Shown: positions 1 through 11,754, counted from the first letter of the stretch. The stretch: 64,000 nt of DNA from Orobanche coerulescens (GCA_033398695.1 CM065804.1:119655501-119719500); one strand, 5' to 3'. Translations and numbers: made by a program. Notes: generated by a model not told the origin, from the sequence alone.

Positions 1-229
1 ATTGTCGACCAAGTACGATAATTATAAAAATACGCATACAGTATATCCGACATCGAAAAACATATCAAGCATGTAATATCCTAGAATTAAAAAATAACCT
101 TGATATAGATGCTGGTACTACTGTCACAGTTCCCAAAATTATTCACCCATACTGTATCGGTCCCACTCTGTACAGTACAACTCAGATAAAACAATGCGAA
201 AATCCATAGCGAAGTTCTAGGATATTACA
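1..229 (-). repeat. G1 3' LTR, first 229 bp (U3 start)
   Basis: This segment is repeated at 13453-13681 with roughly ten substitutions or one-base gaps, about 95% identity by eye. Read on the minus strand it begins TGTAATATCC and is preceded by a purine tract, so it is the start of the 3' LTR of a minus-strand element. The rest of this LTR lies left of the window. Confidence 0.8.
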
Positions 230-230
230 T

Positions 231-241
231 ATCTTCCCACT
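231..241 (-). promoter_or_regulatory. G1 polypurine tract
   Basis: On the minus strand the sequence AAGTGGGAAGA lies one base before the LTR start at 229. This is the position and composition expected for the plus-strand primer of reverse transcription. Confidence 0.7.
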
Positions 242-586
242 TAAATAAGTTCCATCCTCGAAACTTAAAATCCTGTCATAATCAATATCTCAATCCCGAA
301 ATATCTCAAAATCGTGCCACCATGCTCAAATAATCATCAAAACCAAATAACTGAAAGAACATATTTACAGGACCGTGAAGTCGATGATCTCCTGTGATAC
401 TAGCATACGACTCCCATACAAAGCCTCCATCATAATAACAAGACACCGACATCGCAAGTATAGCAATTTGAAAATATTTCAAAAAAATTTTGGACCTCCA
501 AAAATCGGTTTGATTCAAAAGTCGGAAAATCATTTTCAAAAGCCGCGTTACTACTATACTGGTAGAGCCACATAACACACATGCCC

Positions 587-602
587 GGGTTTTACGAAAC
601 CC
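587..602 (-). other. Stem-loop directly after the G1 primer site
   Basis: Minus-strand GGGTTT and AAACCC are separated by a 4-base loop and lie directly next to the primer-binding site. The gypsy element G2 has TAGGTT and AACCTA in the same place (31910-31926), so the stem is kept while its bases differ. Confidence 0.5.
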
Positions 603-616
603 AAGCTCTGATACCA
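603..616 (-). promoter_or_regulatory. G1 primer-binding site (tRNA-iMet type)
   Basis: On the minus strand TGGTATCAGAGCTT follows the LTR end (622) after a five-base spacer. The first twelve bases match the usual plant initiator-methionine primer site. This fixes the element's orientation and one LTR boundary. Confidence 0.85.
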
Positions 617-1509
617 TCTTCTGTAACACCTCTAAAACCAACCGGGGATATTACAGCGACGTGGGCCCCGCGCCAGAACCCACAAGGCTAAAAATCATTT
701 TCGCAAACGTTTCAGACACACCAAAGAGGCAAAGACGGTAATATTTTAAATACTCAAATATTTTTCAAAACAAAGTTCCCAAATACGGTCATAAAATACT
801 AATTAAAAGTACAAGGCAAGGATACCAAAAGGGGCATTTTGAAAGTATATACGAGCTGGTAAAATACCGAAAGCCATTTAAAGATACACACGCAGCGGAT
901 ATAACACAATAGGAAATACATTTGCAGCGGAATCATAATGACCAGAAAAGAATACTCGAAACCCAATAACCATGCCATAGCCAGTATCACCGGGAAGGTC
1001 ATCCCTTCACGACCGCTACTAGCTCGATCTCCGAGTACCTAAAAGATAAAGCCCACGACGGGTTCAGCCATAATACTCAACAATAATAATGATCACATCA
1101 ACATAAATAATTACATATCAATGTAATTTACAGAGTAAGTACATTCCCAATGAAATCTTACCGTAGTAACCTTACCAATCCATCAAAATCCATATCAAAT
1201 CAATCCTTACCATAATCCACATCCCGCGTTCTCAAGTGACAAATGAATTCAAAAATAACCATATGTACTGTATTCAAAACGATATCAAGATTCTCGACAT
1301 AAATATATCTCCAATATGGAATAGTCTGGCCATGTCCGACTCTGTCCGCTGGATCGCACAATCGGATCCCAATTCTGATAAAACCGATATCACACGATAC
1401 ATCTGTAGATCAACTGTCCCGAAACAATGGCAAGTCCCGGATATCAATACAAAGTACGAATGCTCACACAATCAATAATAACAACCAATGCATCAGAATG
1501 AGAATATCA

Positions 1510-2010
1510 AGGACATGATAACTCCACACAAGATCGACAAAGGATCAACCACGAACGAGAATGCCATTGATGTGGTAAACACCAACAAGATCAATGAAGG
1601 ATCAGCGATCGAGAATACCAACAATACGATTAACTCTAAACGGAATCAATAAGGATCAATAATGAACGAGATTGCCAATGATAGGGTGAACTCCCAACGA
1701 GGTTAATAAAGGGTTAATAACGAATGCGTTGACCAACGATAGGGTGAGCTCCAAACGAGATTAGTAAAAGGGTCAATAACAAACGGGTGGACCAACGATA
1801 GGGTGAGCTCCAAACGAGATTAGTAAAAGGGTCAATAACAATCGAGTAAACCATCGATATGGTAACTTGAAACGTGATCAGTAGGGAATCAATAACAAAC
1901 GAGATTACCAACGATATGGTAACTCCAAACGAGATCAGTAGGGAATTAATAACAAACGAGATTACCAATGATATGGTAACTCCAACGAGATCGATAAAGG
2001 ATCAACGGGG
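1510..2010. repeat. Tandem repeat, 57-59 bp unit, about eight to nine copies
   Basis: The word CCAAYGATA, or a close variant, recurs near 1563, 1618, 1675, 1733, 1792, 1851, 1908 and 1965. Spacing is 55-59 bp, and GAGATYAGTA and AATAACAAACGAG recur at fixed offsets. Copies on the right are the most alike. The array lies in the 3' half of the G1 LTR, so it would be transcribed leader or tail sequence of the element. Confidence 0.8.
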
Positions 2011-2519
2011 ACAGACACACGATAGAATAAAATCATAAACCGTATATATGGGGTCTCGAAGACAAACCCGACTATCGAACAGATCCGATTATTCGTGGGC
2101 TATGAATGACCAATCAATATGACTCAAGAAGGACGTCACAATACGCCCGATCTGGAAATGTGTCCGTGTACAAGCTAACCACGGATATTGATCAGATACA
2201 CGTCTGGTCTCGTACCTAATCAGCCTCACGAAGTACGTCTCGTGTGCACGGTTCAATATGAGGTCGAAACCAAAACATGCTACACGTGCCCGCCCTAAAA
2301 ATCCTACACATGACCGATTAGAACGTATCTGACTCCAGATATGTCACGATAAACCTTACAACGAATCTCGAAGAAATGCATATCCAACAAGGATCAAAAG
2401 ACTTCCCAAGTGAGCAACGATAACTCGATCACGAAAGACCGATACAACCACAATGTCGTATTTCCGTCAGACAACAGTTCAGAGCATGCTCAACAATGCA
2501 TATAATATTAGCACATAAA

Positions 2520-2715
2520 CTCCCAAGGCCGCAGCCAAGGGTCACAGAAGCATCTACTCAGGAATACTCCGGACGTGGGTACCATTCAGGTTTTATCCCG
2601 CAACACAGTTCATGCAATCACAAAATACCCCAAGGTCGCAACCAAGGGTCACAGAAGCATCTCGCAGGAATACCCCGGAACGTGGGTGCCATTTAGGTCT
2701 TATCCCCCAACACAT
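2520..2715. repeat. Two-copy direct repeat of about 109 bp in the G1 LTR
   Basis: CCAAGGGTCACAGAAGCATC occurs at about 2534 and 2643, and both copies continue into ATACYCCGG and CGTGGGT. LTR C has one full and one partial version on the opposite strand (38695-38830 and 51726-51856). The module is therefore shared between LTR families. Confidence 0.75.
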
Positions 2716-3022
2716 CGGCCCAATAGATTACAGCTCAAAGAAAGAGCACATCACAAAATGTAACAAACAATGATGCACACTCACCACATGAAGCATCAAC
2801 ACACACATGCAATAATGCAATAGTATGATTATCATAATCTAACAATATTAATTTACCTCAAGCTGAGGACACTAACCTATCCAAGACCAACATCCCTGAA
2901 CGAATACACAGTTATCCGAATAATCCAAAATAAGGTACAGTCCATTACTAATACCAAACCACCATCTCGAGTTCAATGTTGGCACGATAACTACCCTCGA
3001 TATCCAACATTTCATACATTAG

Positions 3023-4972
3023 TGTTGGGATTCGGTGATAAAATCGGAATTACGCAGCGGAAAATAAACCGGTCCAACCGGATAAAACCAAACCCCAAAA
3101 ACGGACCGATCAAGCATCATATAAACTAATATAAATAACGAGGCTGAAAAACAAAGAATACTTACCCTCGTAGTCCTTTGATAATATAATCTTCGAAGGA
3201 AAAACCCAAGCAAGCCTTTTCTCGATTACCGACACGAACACGAATCCAATTCGTTGTAGCTTGTTTGAATGATCCAACACCGAAAATGCCGAATGTCTCT
3301 ACTTCACACGCGTCGGAAGTTGCCCGAAAAAATTCGATAGCAATCCGTTCTACAATAACATGGCTAGGAATTACTATAGGAATTTATATCTTAATTTCTT
3401 TCTTAATTTTTCTCAACTCAAAGTGGAAAAACAAGAAAAAGAAAATATCTCTCTTCTCCCTCACGTATCTCTCACGGCTGGAGCTTAGCATTTTAGCATG
3501 AAAAATGATATCTAATCATCAAGACAACTTCTCTCACCATTTTATATAATGTAATGATATATAAAGAAAAAAAAATAATCCTTTTCAACTATCATTCACA
3601 ATTATATGGGAATCTCAACTCTAAGTGTGTTCCCACACACATGCAAGTTCATGCCATGCGATGAGGGGAGGGTGGCCACAAGGAAGTTTCTAGAAAGCGA
3701 GCCGAGCCACTCGGCTCGTGTATCTGGACGTTAAATCAAACGAATCCGTTAAATACACTCCTTTTAATCATCAATGTATTTATATTAATTAATCAATCTA
3801 ATTAATTAATTATATCAAATACAAATATACTTCTCTAATAAATATAATTTATTAATTAAATTAATTACCCGGTAACTTAATTTAAATTCATAAGACCGAT
3901 ATTTGATTTATCCAATAAATAATAATTAGATATCGATATCTAATATTAATAGAGAGATAATAAATTCACATTTATCCGTCAACGCTCCTGATGCGCGACT
4001 CCGTAGGTCCGTCTCAGCCGGCATTGGGAGGAACCAATGAGTGCGGGCAGCACTTAGCCAGCCTAGCGGGCCGCACTGTAAACCCCGACTGAGAACGAAT
4101 GAAGGGATCATTCCAGAACCATTATGTCGTGAATACCGTATACGTATAAACCCTTCAATCATATGTCCCGGTCAAGTTTTAGGGTCACGGTAAAGTCAAA
4201 CCCTACTGTAACTTAACTCTATGCTTTACATTGTCTGGCAACTGAGATCATCGAGCTCTCGTGTATCAAATACAACTTGCTCTAAATGCTTTGGCCAAAG
4301 ACTTATAATCTCATTTGCCATTAACCACATAGGACATTTACCTGCTCACCTACAGGAGAAAGAATTCTATCTTGGTATTCAGTAGAGACTGCTACTTGCC
4401 CACTAAGTTGCATTTCGAGGTTGACCCCCCACACCGGCGATTGGATCGAACTACTCTAATGACTAACTTAATGTCACAAGCACATCTCCTACTGAAACCT
4501 CAAGTCAAAGGTCCATGTATACCTATCACAACCTTTCGATCCAGTCATTGCCAATCCCTGAGTGATATCCATGTGACCGAATCGAGGTGAGTCATGTTCG
4601 AGTATACTAATCTCACTAGCATACCTATAACGTGTGCTCCCACTAACCCTTAGTGAATACCGGCACTTTACATGTCAAAGTAAACGTTATACAAGTCTTT
4701 GTCTAAACTTATTGCCCAGTTAAGTTTTATCGACTTGCGAACGAGTTAAGCATTCAAGCTCTAAACACTTCCAGTGCCTATCTCCTTATCTCCATAAGGA
4801 GTAGAATGTTTGCTCTCAAATGCAAGAACTATTATTCTATATACCAAATCACAATGCCAGTGATATACAATAATATAGAAATAATTATTGCCTTGTTAAA
4901 TATTCATAATTACAATACATATGCTCTCACTCTCTCATCCTCTGAGTGGCATTCGAGGTCATATCCCTAACA
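3023..4972 (-). repeat. C1 3' LTR, 1950 bp
   Basis: On the plus strand the repeat starts TGTTGGGATT and ends CCCTAACA; on the minus strand it runs from TGTTAGGG to CCCAACA. It matches 9901-11749 closely but keeps about 97 bp, around 4433-4530, that the other LTR lacks. The minus-strand purine tract AAGTGGGAGAT (4973-4983) lies directly next to it. Confidence 0.92.
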
Positions 4973-5112
4973 ATCTCCCACTTGCACTCAATGCCACAAA
5001 CTATGGTATCTAATACCCATACTCTCTAGATGTCTTTCTAAGACCTTCTGAGATAGTGGCTTGGTAAGCGGATCAGCAATGTTATTTGCCGTGTCTACTC
5101 TCTGTAGTATAA
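4973..5112 (-). pseudogene. C1 pol C-terminus (end of RNase H) and polypurine tract
   Basis: In minus-strand sense the last pol codons read as the conserved copia ending with NNIADPLTKPL, then a short tail ending in LWH and a stop. About ten bases of spacer and purine tract (4973-4983) follow, then the 3' LTR. These codons are in a different frame from the RT upstream. They are directly fused to the end of the RT domain, so the RNase H catalytic part is missing. Confidence 0.8.
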
Positions 5113-5871
5113 CGTTTCCTTTCTGTCTTCCTCACTTTGAGGACACATTTCTAAGGAAAGTTTTGCACCATGTTGCATAGGAAGGAACCCTCTTTTTGAA
5201 TCTTCCATCCTAAATCGCTTCAGGATCTTTTCTATATAGAGGGCTTGGGAAAGACCTAACATTCTTTTCACTCTATCCCGGTAGAGACGAATCCCCAGAA
5301 TATAGGTAGCTTCTCCCAAGTCTTTCATTGAGAACTCTTTAGAAAGCCAAGCTTTCACAGAACTGAGCATTCCTACGTCATTTCCTATAAGTAGAATGTC
5401 ATCTACATATAGTATTAAGAACACAATTTTGCTCCCACTAACCTTCTTGTAAATACAGGGCTCCTCTTCATTTTGGACAAAATCAAACTCTTTGATTGTC
5501 TTGTTAAAATGAAGATTCCAACTCCGTGAAGCTTGCTTCAGTCCATAAATGGCACGCTGAAGTTTGCATACTTTATGAATATTGGTTTGAGATATAAATC
5601 CCTTAGGCTGTTCCATGTAAATCTCCTCTTCGAGGAATCCATTTAGGAATGCCGTTTTCACATCCATTTGCCATATTTCATAATCTAAGTGGGTTGCTAT
5701 GGCAAGCATCATGCGAATAGACTTAATCATAGCTACAGGCGAGAAGGTCTCGAGGTAATCGATTCCTTCTCTTTGGGAATAACCCTTTGCCACAAGCCTG
5801 GCCTTATAGGTATCAACCTTGCCATCTCCATCAGTCTTTCTTTTATAGATCCATTTGTTTCCAATAGGCAC
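5095..5871 (-). pseudogene. C1 reverse transcriptase domain
   Basis: The frame starts in the conserved NKWIYKRKTDGDG block, has KARLVAKGYSQ and the first catalytic block QMDVKTAFLNG, then IYGLKQA, and keeps the YVDD active site (LILYVDDILL). This is the copia RT core, about 230 residues. Shortly after MEDSKRGFLPMQHGAKLSLE and a short acidic stretch the frame breaks at a deletion junction near 5112, before RNase H should begin. Upstream, 5871 continues through a linker with further stops to the integrase at 6138. The RT core looks undamaged; the polyprotein as a whole is broken. Confidence 0.88.
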
Positions 5872-6137
5872 TATGCCTTTAGGACGATCTACTAAAGTCA
5901 GGACTGATTAGCATGCATTGAGTCTATCTCAGCTTCCATAGCTTCTTGCCACTTTGTGGAGTCAACATCTACCATAGCTTGGTCGTATGTAGAAGGATCA
6001 TTCTCTTGACTACTTTCTGTCATCTCATGGACACCCAGTTCTTCTTGATGCAGATAGCCATACCTCTCAGGTAATTGAGAAATTCTACTAGACTTGCGAG
6101 GTTGTGTTTGTATTTCAAAAGGTTGGGTTATAATATC

Positions 6138-6881
6138 TTACATAGGTGTCTCATTTGGTGTTTCTTTTATTTCTTCCAAAGAAATATTTCTACCTGCCCC
6201 TCCTTCCTGAATAAACTGATCTTCCAGGAAGTGTGCTTGTATAGCAACGATGATCCTATGATCTTCATGCGTGTAGAATTGATATCCCATGGAATCCCCT
6301 GGATATCCTATGAAACGACCTTTCACAGACCTAGCTTCCAATTTCTCTACTTTAGTCTTCTTGACATAAGCAGGGCATCCCCAAATCCTAATGTGATTAA
6401 GACTTGGTTTCCTACCTCTCCACATCTCATGGGGAGTCTTAGGAACGGATTTGGAAGGACATCTGTTCAAGATATGCACAGCAGTAAGGAGCGCATAACC
6501 CTTCAGATAAATCGGTAGATCAGTATAGTTAAGCATGGAGCGAACCATGTCCAACAAGGTTCGGTTCCTTCTTTCTGATACACCATTTAATTGTGGAGTA
6601 GCTGGAGGAGTGAATTGTGGCACTATTCCTAGTTCTTTTAAGAACTCATCAAATTCGGTACTCATGTAATCACCACCCCGGTCTGACCGAAGAGTCTTAA
6701 CACGGTTACCTGTTTGATTTTCAACTAGGGCTTTAAATTCCTTGAATTTATCAAAAGCTTCAGACTTATGTTTCATTAAGTACACGAATCCATACCTGGT
6801 ATGGTCATCAGTGAATGTAATGAAATACTGAAAGCCGTCTCGTGCCACTTCAAAGGGCCACGAGACGTCGGTATGGATCAA
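6138..6881 (-). pseudogene. C1 integrase core and C-terminal part
   Basis: It contains the first catalytic Asp in IHTDVSWP, the second in LRSDRGGDYMS, and the Glu in NGVSERRNRTLL, so the D,D-E triad is present. The C-terminal part has the copia-type block WGCPAYVKK, then VKGRFIGYPG. It is separated from the upstream zinc-binding part by one in-frame TGA at about 6882, where relative C2 has a glycine codon. A stop near 6138 ends it in the linker before RT. Confidence 0.9.
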
Positions 6882-7625
6882 TCAAGTTTTTGACTCTTTC
6901 AAAAGTCCTGCGAAGGGTAACTTAGTCATTTTGCCTTGAAGGCAAGATTCACAAGTTGGAAAGGGATCTGATCCCAATGGACCCGTAAGCCCATCTTTCT
7001 CCATTTTATGAACCTTGGTCTGACCGATATGACCAAGTCTAAGATGCCACTTAAGTGCTTGGTTCGTTTCATACCTACCACGCTTCCTAGTTATAGTGTT
7101 CACAGTTGTCTTATTCTTTAAATTTAAATGGTATAAACCATTTAATAATGTGATACCAACCAATTTATTTCTGAAATAAATACGACAGGACCCATCTCCA
7201 ATAAAGAAGTGAAATCCCTTTCGGTCCATTACCGGAATTGATACAATATTCTTGTGCCCCTTGGGCAAAACAATTACATCTTCTAAAGTGAGAATAAAAC
7301 CAGATTCTAAATCCAACATAAGGGATCCGATATCAGAAGCCTCGACACTATGCCCACTTCCGACGGTGACCATCACCTCCCCTGAATCTAGCTTCCTACT
7401 TCGTTCCAGATCCTGATTCATTGTACAAATGTGAGAACTCGCACCGAAATCAAGTATCCAAGAAGTAGAATATACAGTTACAGAACAATTTGTTTCTAAA
7501 ACTAATAGTTCCGTACCTGACGGCGCATTACGGTCAAGCTTTGGACAGTACCTCTTCCAGTGGCCTAGCTCACCGCAGTTGAGGCATACATCCGTTTTCT
7601 TGGCCCCCTTACTCTTTTGAACCAT
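6882..7625 (-). pseudogene. C1 zinc knuckle, protease and integrase zinc-binding part
   Basis: A CCHC knuckle (CLNCGELGHWKRYC) follows a basic stretch. The protease site reads LDFGASSH; the usual DSG is changed to DFG, while C2 keeps DSG. Farther on, an integrase HHCC motif is visible (HLRLGHIG, then CESCLQGK). The segment is in frame with the upstream gag except for one TAG at about 7673. The protease change and the stops argue that this copy cannot process its own polyprotein. Confidence 0.88.
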
Positions 7626-7673
7626 TGGGGCCTTGCCCTTTCCCTTATCGATCTTGGCTATTGGACCTAACTG

Positions 7674-8348
7674 CTACTTGTTCTTTTTCTTCTTATTCTT
7701 GGACTTCCAAGTCCCAGAAGAAATCACAAGTGCATCTTCCTTTCCCTTTGTCTTCATCTGAGACTGGGCAGTCGTCAGTTTGTTCATTAGCCCAGCTAAG
7801 TTACATGCAATCTCATTGCAGTTGAAGTTCATGACAAATTGTGAAAAGGAGTCAGGAAGTGACTGCAGGATAAGGTCAATTTGGAGAGATGCATGCATCT
7901 GAAAATCAAGAGCTTCCAATCTCTCAATCATCGAGATCATCTTGAGGACATGGTCCCCAACCCTCTCTCCTTCCTTCATCCTGGCGCCGAATAATTGCTT
8001 CGATATCTCATATCTAGCAGTTCGGCTATGCTCTCCATAGAGCTCAGCCAGGTGCGATAAGATGGCTCTTGAAGACGTCATCTTTTCATGGGCACGTTGA
8101 AGCTCATTGGTCATTGAGCCTAACATGTACCCTCGCACTCTTATGTCGTCTTTTACCCATTTCTCGTGGGCATCGACATCTTTCTGATTGGCTCGGGTTC
8201 TTGCAGGAGCCGCTGGGATGTCCGCCTCCAAGACGTATCCCAGCATTTCCATAGTTAGAACAATCCTCAAGTTCCGAAGCCAGTCCACATAGTTCGGACC
8301 AGTCAGGACGTTCTTTTCAAGTAGTATAGCGCGTGGGTTCATTGTCAT
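7674..8348 (-). pseudogene. C1 gag, N-terminal part
   Basis: The frame starts MTMNPRAILLEKN and continues with the copia gag pattern LTGPNYVDWLRNLRIVL and YEISKQLFGARMKEGE. It aligns along its whole length with C2 gag at 62272 onward, which supports this start. It ends at an in-frame TAG after a lysine-rich stretch, and the same frame then continues into the CCHC knuckle. The protein would form the particle shell. Confidence 0.88.
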
Positions 8349-9887
8349 ATTGAGAGTTTTGTTAACTGCAGAGAATAATTTGAGATTCGTTAGTGATTGT
8401 TTAATTATGATCCGAGTAAAGAATTTAAGGACTTTCTTTATTCATAACTCGGCTCCCACTATTTTATCGGCATTTACACACTCCCATGTTAAATCCGGAA
8501 GTCTTAGGTGGCTTCATAGTGGTGATCGATTTCTTTACAAAGTTTAATAGAGGGCAACCCATACGGTTTATATTATATTATTCTTTATAAAGTGGTGTCT
8601 AATACCAACCCATCTAATGGATGATTCGACCTTCTTTTACCCCTAGTTCACTTGCCCTCAACCCATTCGGTTTCTATGGCTCGCTGAACTATCTAAGTTT
8701 AAAACGTCAACTCCTATTAGTCTGACAATTGAATCTTACCCGGCAACCCATACGGTTTATAGGGGTTTGATTTGTCACAACTAAAGACATCTAATGCACT
8801 CTAGGAATTTATCAACTTTCCCCAAAAATATTACCCCGACATACTCGGAAGAATAATATTCCGGTTTAGATTTCATTTTCCATGAGTTTGACGGAGGGTA
8901 GGAAACCTCGTAACCTTTATAACTTAGTGTTTGTAAGTGGGAGTATTAACGCGATTATATGTTACACTTTGCACATTAATCCGTTTATAAGCGCGGTTTG
9001 TCGGTTTGTTTGTTTGTCATACAATATGAAAACATACACAACCTAAAACTAACAACATGCGATTCATGGATATTCTAGAACAAAAACATCGTAATCTAAT
9101 TACATGTCTTCGGTCTTGAATCTTCGTCTTCTCGAGCGGATCTTCCTCCGGTCTTCGTCATTACAAATAAATTTTACATTTGAAAAATTGCATCATATAC
9201 AAATTTTCTAGTAAAATAAATAGGCTCAAAACGGCCTTTACAACCCAATCGAACAAAACAAACGATTCAAAACTAGGTCCATGAACTACATCCCCATTCA
9301 AAATTAATGCAACAATTACATTAAAATAAATGACAATAATGATTAATCTAAAATTGATCTAATCAACAAAAAATAATCCAACAATTAGAATTAATCCAAT
9401 TAATTCACTTTACCGTTAATTTTAATTTGCTAGGACAAAATAAATATTTCATTAAATTAATTCCCTTAAAATAAATTACCATAATTATATTTTAGTCAAA
9501 TTAAATCCAATTTAATTTGCGGAAAATTAATTTACGAGCGAAATATAAAAGCGAATTCGGAAAACACAAGGCGGGCCAAGCCGTGGCTTGTGAAAGGCTA
9601 CCATTGACCCGGCCAATGACCATTGACCCAGCCAATGACCCGTGTCCAGAACAATTTTCGGCTCATTTTTTCGTCCGAATCAAAATAATATTTTTCTAAT
9701 TTTTATATTACACAATTAAATCAGTTTTTCAAAAGAAAAATAGATTTATATTGTAATATAAAATCATGAAAAATAATTTTTAGATGAACAATTAAACATC
9801 AACAATTAAAACAATTATGATTCAAAATCGTAAAAAATAATCAAGCATTCCAAATGCAAATATCGAATATACGATTGCATAGACCTC
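8349..9887 (-). other. C1 leader (between primer site and gag)
   Basis: About 1.5 kb of mostly AT-rich DNA without a credible frame. It holds three copies of a CAACCCATACGGTTT-type word (8555, 8659, 8744) and, at 9560-9660, a more GC-rich stretch with repeated CATTGACCC and CCAATGACC words. A near-palindrome lies at 9862-9875, close to the primer site. The leader is homologous in parts to the C2 leader. Confidence 0.7.
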
Positions 9888-9900
9888 GCTCTGATACCAC
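9888..9900 (-). promoter_or_regulatory. C1 primer-binding site (tRNA-iMet)
   Basis: Minus-strand TGGTATCAGAGC follows the 5' LTR with one intervening base and matches the plant initiator-methionine primer site over all twelve bases. Confidence 0.9.
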
Positions 9901-11749
9901 TGTTGGGATTCGGTGATAAAATAGGAATTACGCAGCGGAAAATAAATCGGTCCAACCGGATAAAACCAAACTCCAAAAACGGACCGATCAAGCATCATAT
10001 AAACGAATATAAATAACGAGGCTGAAAAACAAAGAATACTTACCCTCGTAGTCCTTTGATAATATAATCTTCGAAGGAAAAACCCAAGCAAGCCTTTTCT
10101 CGATTACCGACACGAACACGAATCCAATTCGTTGTAGCTTGTTTGAATGATCCAACACCGAAAATGCCGAATGTCTCTACTTCACACGCGTCGGAAGTTG
10201 CCCGGAAAAATTTGATAGCAATCCGTTCTCCAAGAACACGGCTAGGAATTACTATAGGAATTTATATCTTAATTTCTTTCTTAATTTTTCTCAACTCAAA
10301 GTGGAAAAACAAGAAAAAGAAAATATCTCTCTTCTCCCTCACTTATCTCTCACGGCTGGAGCTTAGCATTTTAGCATGAAAAATGATGTCTAATCATCAA
10401 GACAACTTCTCTCACCATTTTATATAATGTAATGATATATAAAGAAAAAAAATAATCCTTTTCAACTATCATTCACAATTATATGGGAATCTCAACTCTA
10501 AGTGAGTTCCCACACACATGCAAGATCATGCCATGCCATGAGGGGTGGGTGGCCACAAGAAAGTTTCCTAGAAAACGAGCCGAGCCACTCGGCTCGTATG
10601 CTGACGTTAAATCAAACGAATCCGTTAAATACACTCCTTTTAATCATCAATGTATTTATATTAATTAATCAATCTAATTAATTAATTATATCAAATACAA
10701 ATATACTTCTCTAAGAAATATAATTCATTAATTAAATTAATTACCCGGAAACTTAATTTAAATTCATAAGACCGATATTTGATTTATCCAATAAATCATA
10801 ATTAGATATCCAATATCTAATATTAATATAGAGATAATAAATTCACATTTATCCGTCAACGCTCCTGATGCGCGACTCGTAGGTCCGTCTCGGCCGGCAT
10901 TGGGAGGAACCAATGAGTGCGGGCGGCACTTAGCCCGGCTAGCGGGCCGCACTGTAAACCCCGACTGAGAACGAATGAAGGGATCATTCCAGAACCATTA
11001 TGTCGTGAATACCGTATACGTATAAACCCTTCAATCATATGTCCCGGTCAAGTTTTAGGGTCACGGTAAAGTCAAACCCTACTGTAACTTGACTCTATGC
11101 TTTCTGTTAATGCAAACTGAGATCATAGAGCTCTCGTGTATCAAATACAACTTGCTCTAAATGCTTTGGCCAAAGACTTATAATCTCATTTGCCATTAAC
11201 CACATAGGACATTTACCTGCTCACTTACAGGAGAAAGAATTCTATCTTGGTATTCAGTAGAGACTGCTACTTGCCCACTAAGTTGCATTTCGAGGTTGAC
11301 CCCACACACCTTTCGATCCAGTCATTGACAATCCCTGAGTGATATCCATGTGACCGAATCGAGGTGAGTCATGTTCGAGTATACTAATCTCACTAGCATA
11401 CCTATAACGTGTGCTCCCACTAACCCTTAGTGAATACCGGCACTTTACATGTCAAAGTACACGTTATACAAGTCTTTGTCTAAACTTATTGCCCAGTTAA
11501 GTTTTATCGACTTGCGAACGAGTTAAGCATTCAAGCTCTAAACACTTCCAGTGCCTATCTCCTTATCTCCATAAGGAGTAGAATGTTTGCTCTCAAATGC
11601 AAGGACTATTATTCTATATACCAAATCACAATGCCAGTGATATACAATAATATAGAAATAATTATTGCCTTGTTAAATATTCATAATTACAATACATATG
11701 CTCTCACTCTCTCATCCTCTAAGTGGCATTCGAGGGCATATCCCTAACA
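9901..11749 (-). repeat. C1 5' LTR, 1849 bp, with an internal deletion
   Basis: It starts TGTTGGGATT and ends CCCTAACA on the plus strand and matches the 3' LTR except for scattered changes and a gap of about 97 bp at about 11301-11310. The gap lies between short CACACC and CACAACC words. A possible TATA box on the minus strand lies at about 10420-10429. The same deletion is absent from the other C1 LTR and from C2. Confidence 0.9.
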
Positions 11750-11754
11750 ATTAG

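Larger units (their letters stand above)
230..621 (-). mobile_element. G1 internal region, about 390 bp, no gag or pol
   Basis: The stretch between polypurine tract and primer-binding site is only about 390 bp, against several kilobases in an autonomous element. An open frame of 111 codons crosses it on the minus strand (641-306), but it starts inside the LTR, reads through the primer site and resembles no gag or pol domain I know. I treat it as chance. The element is therefore a large internal-deletion derivative that would need proteins supplied in trans. Confidence 0.7.
3018..11754 (-). mobile_element. C1: complete Ty1/copia element with 5-bp target duplication
   Basis: Two LTRs (3023-4972 and 9901-11749) flank a minus-strand gag-pol. 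ATTAG occurs directly outside both ends (3018-3022 and 11750-11754), so the insertion is intact at its borders. It lies inside the G1 5' LTR. Domain order is gag, CCHC knuckle, protease, integrase, RT, then a remnant of RNase H, which is the copia order. The element carries in-frame stops and an internal deletion and is not autonomous. C2 (58610 onward) is a relative on the plus strand. Confidence 0.92.

Noticed and set aside
306..641. 111-codon open frame on the minus strand in the G1 internal region
   Set aside because: It starts in the LTR, crosses the primer-binding site and contains no gag, pol or other known motif; cis signals do not normally lie inside a gene.
1510..2010. Regular repeats that could suggest a CRISPR array
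   Set aside because: The copies are contiguous and diverged, with no unique spacers between identical repeats, and the DNA is plant nuclear.
3265..3501. 78-codon frame with one hydrophobic stretch, present in both C1 LTRs
   Set aside because: It lies in the LTR, and the hydrophobic part comes from AT-rich sequence; C2 has no equivalent frame.
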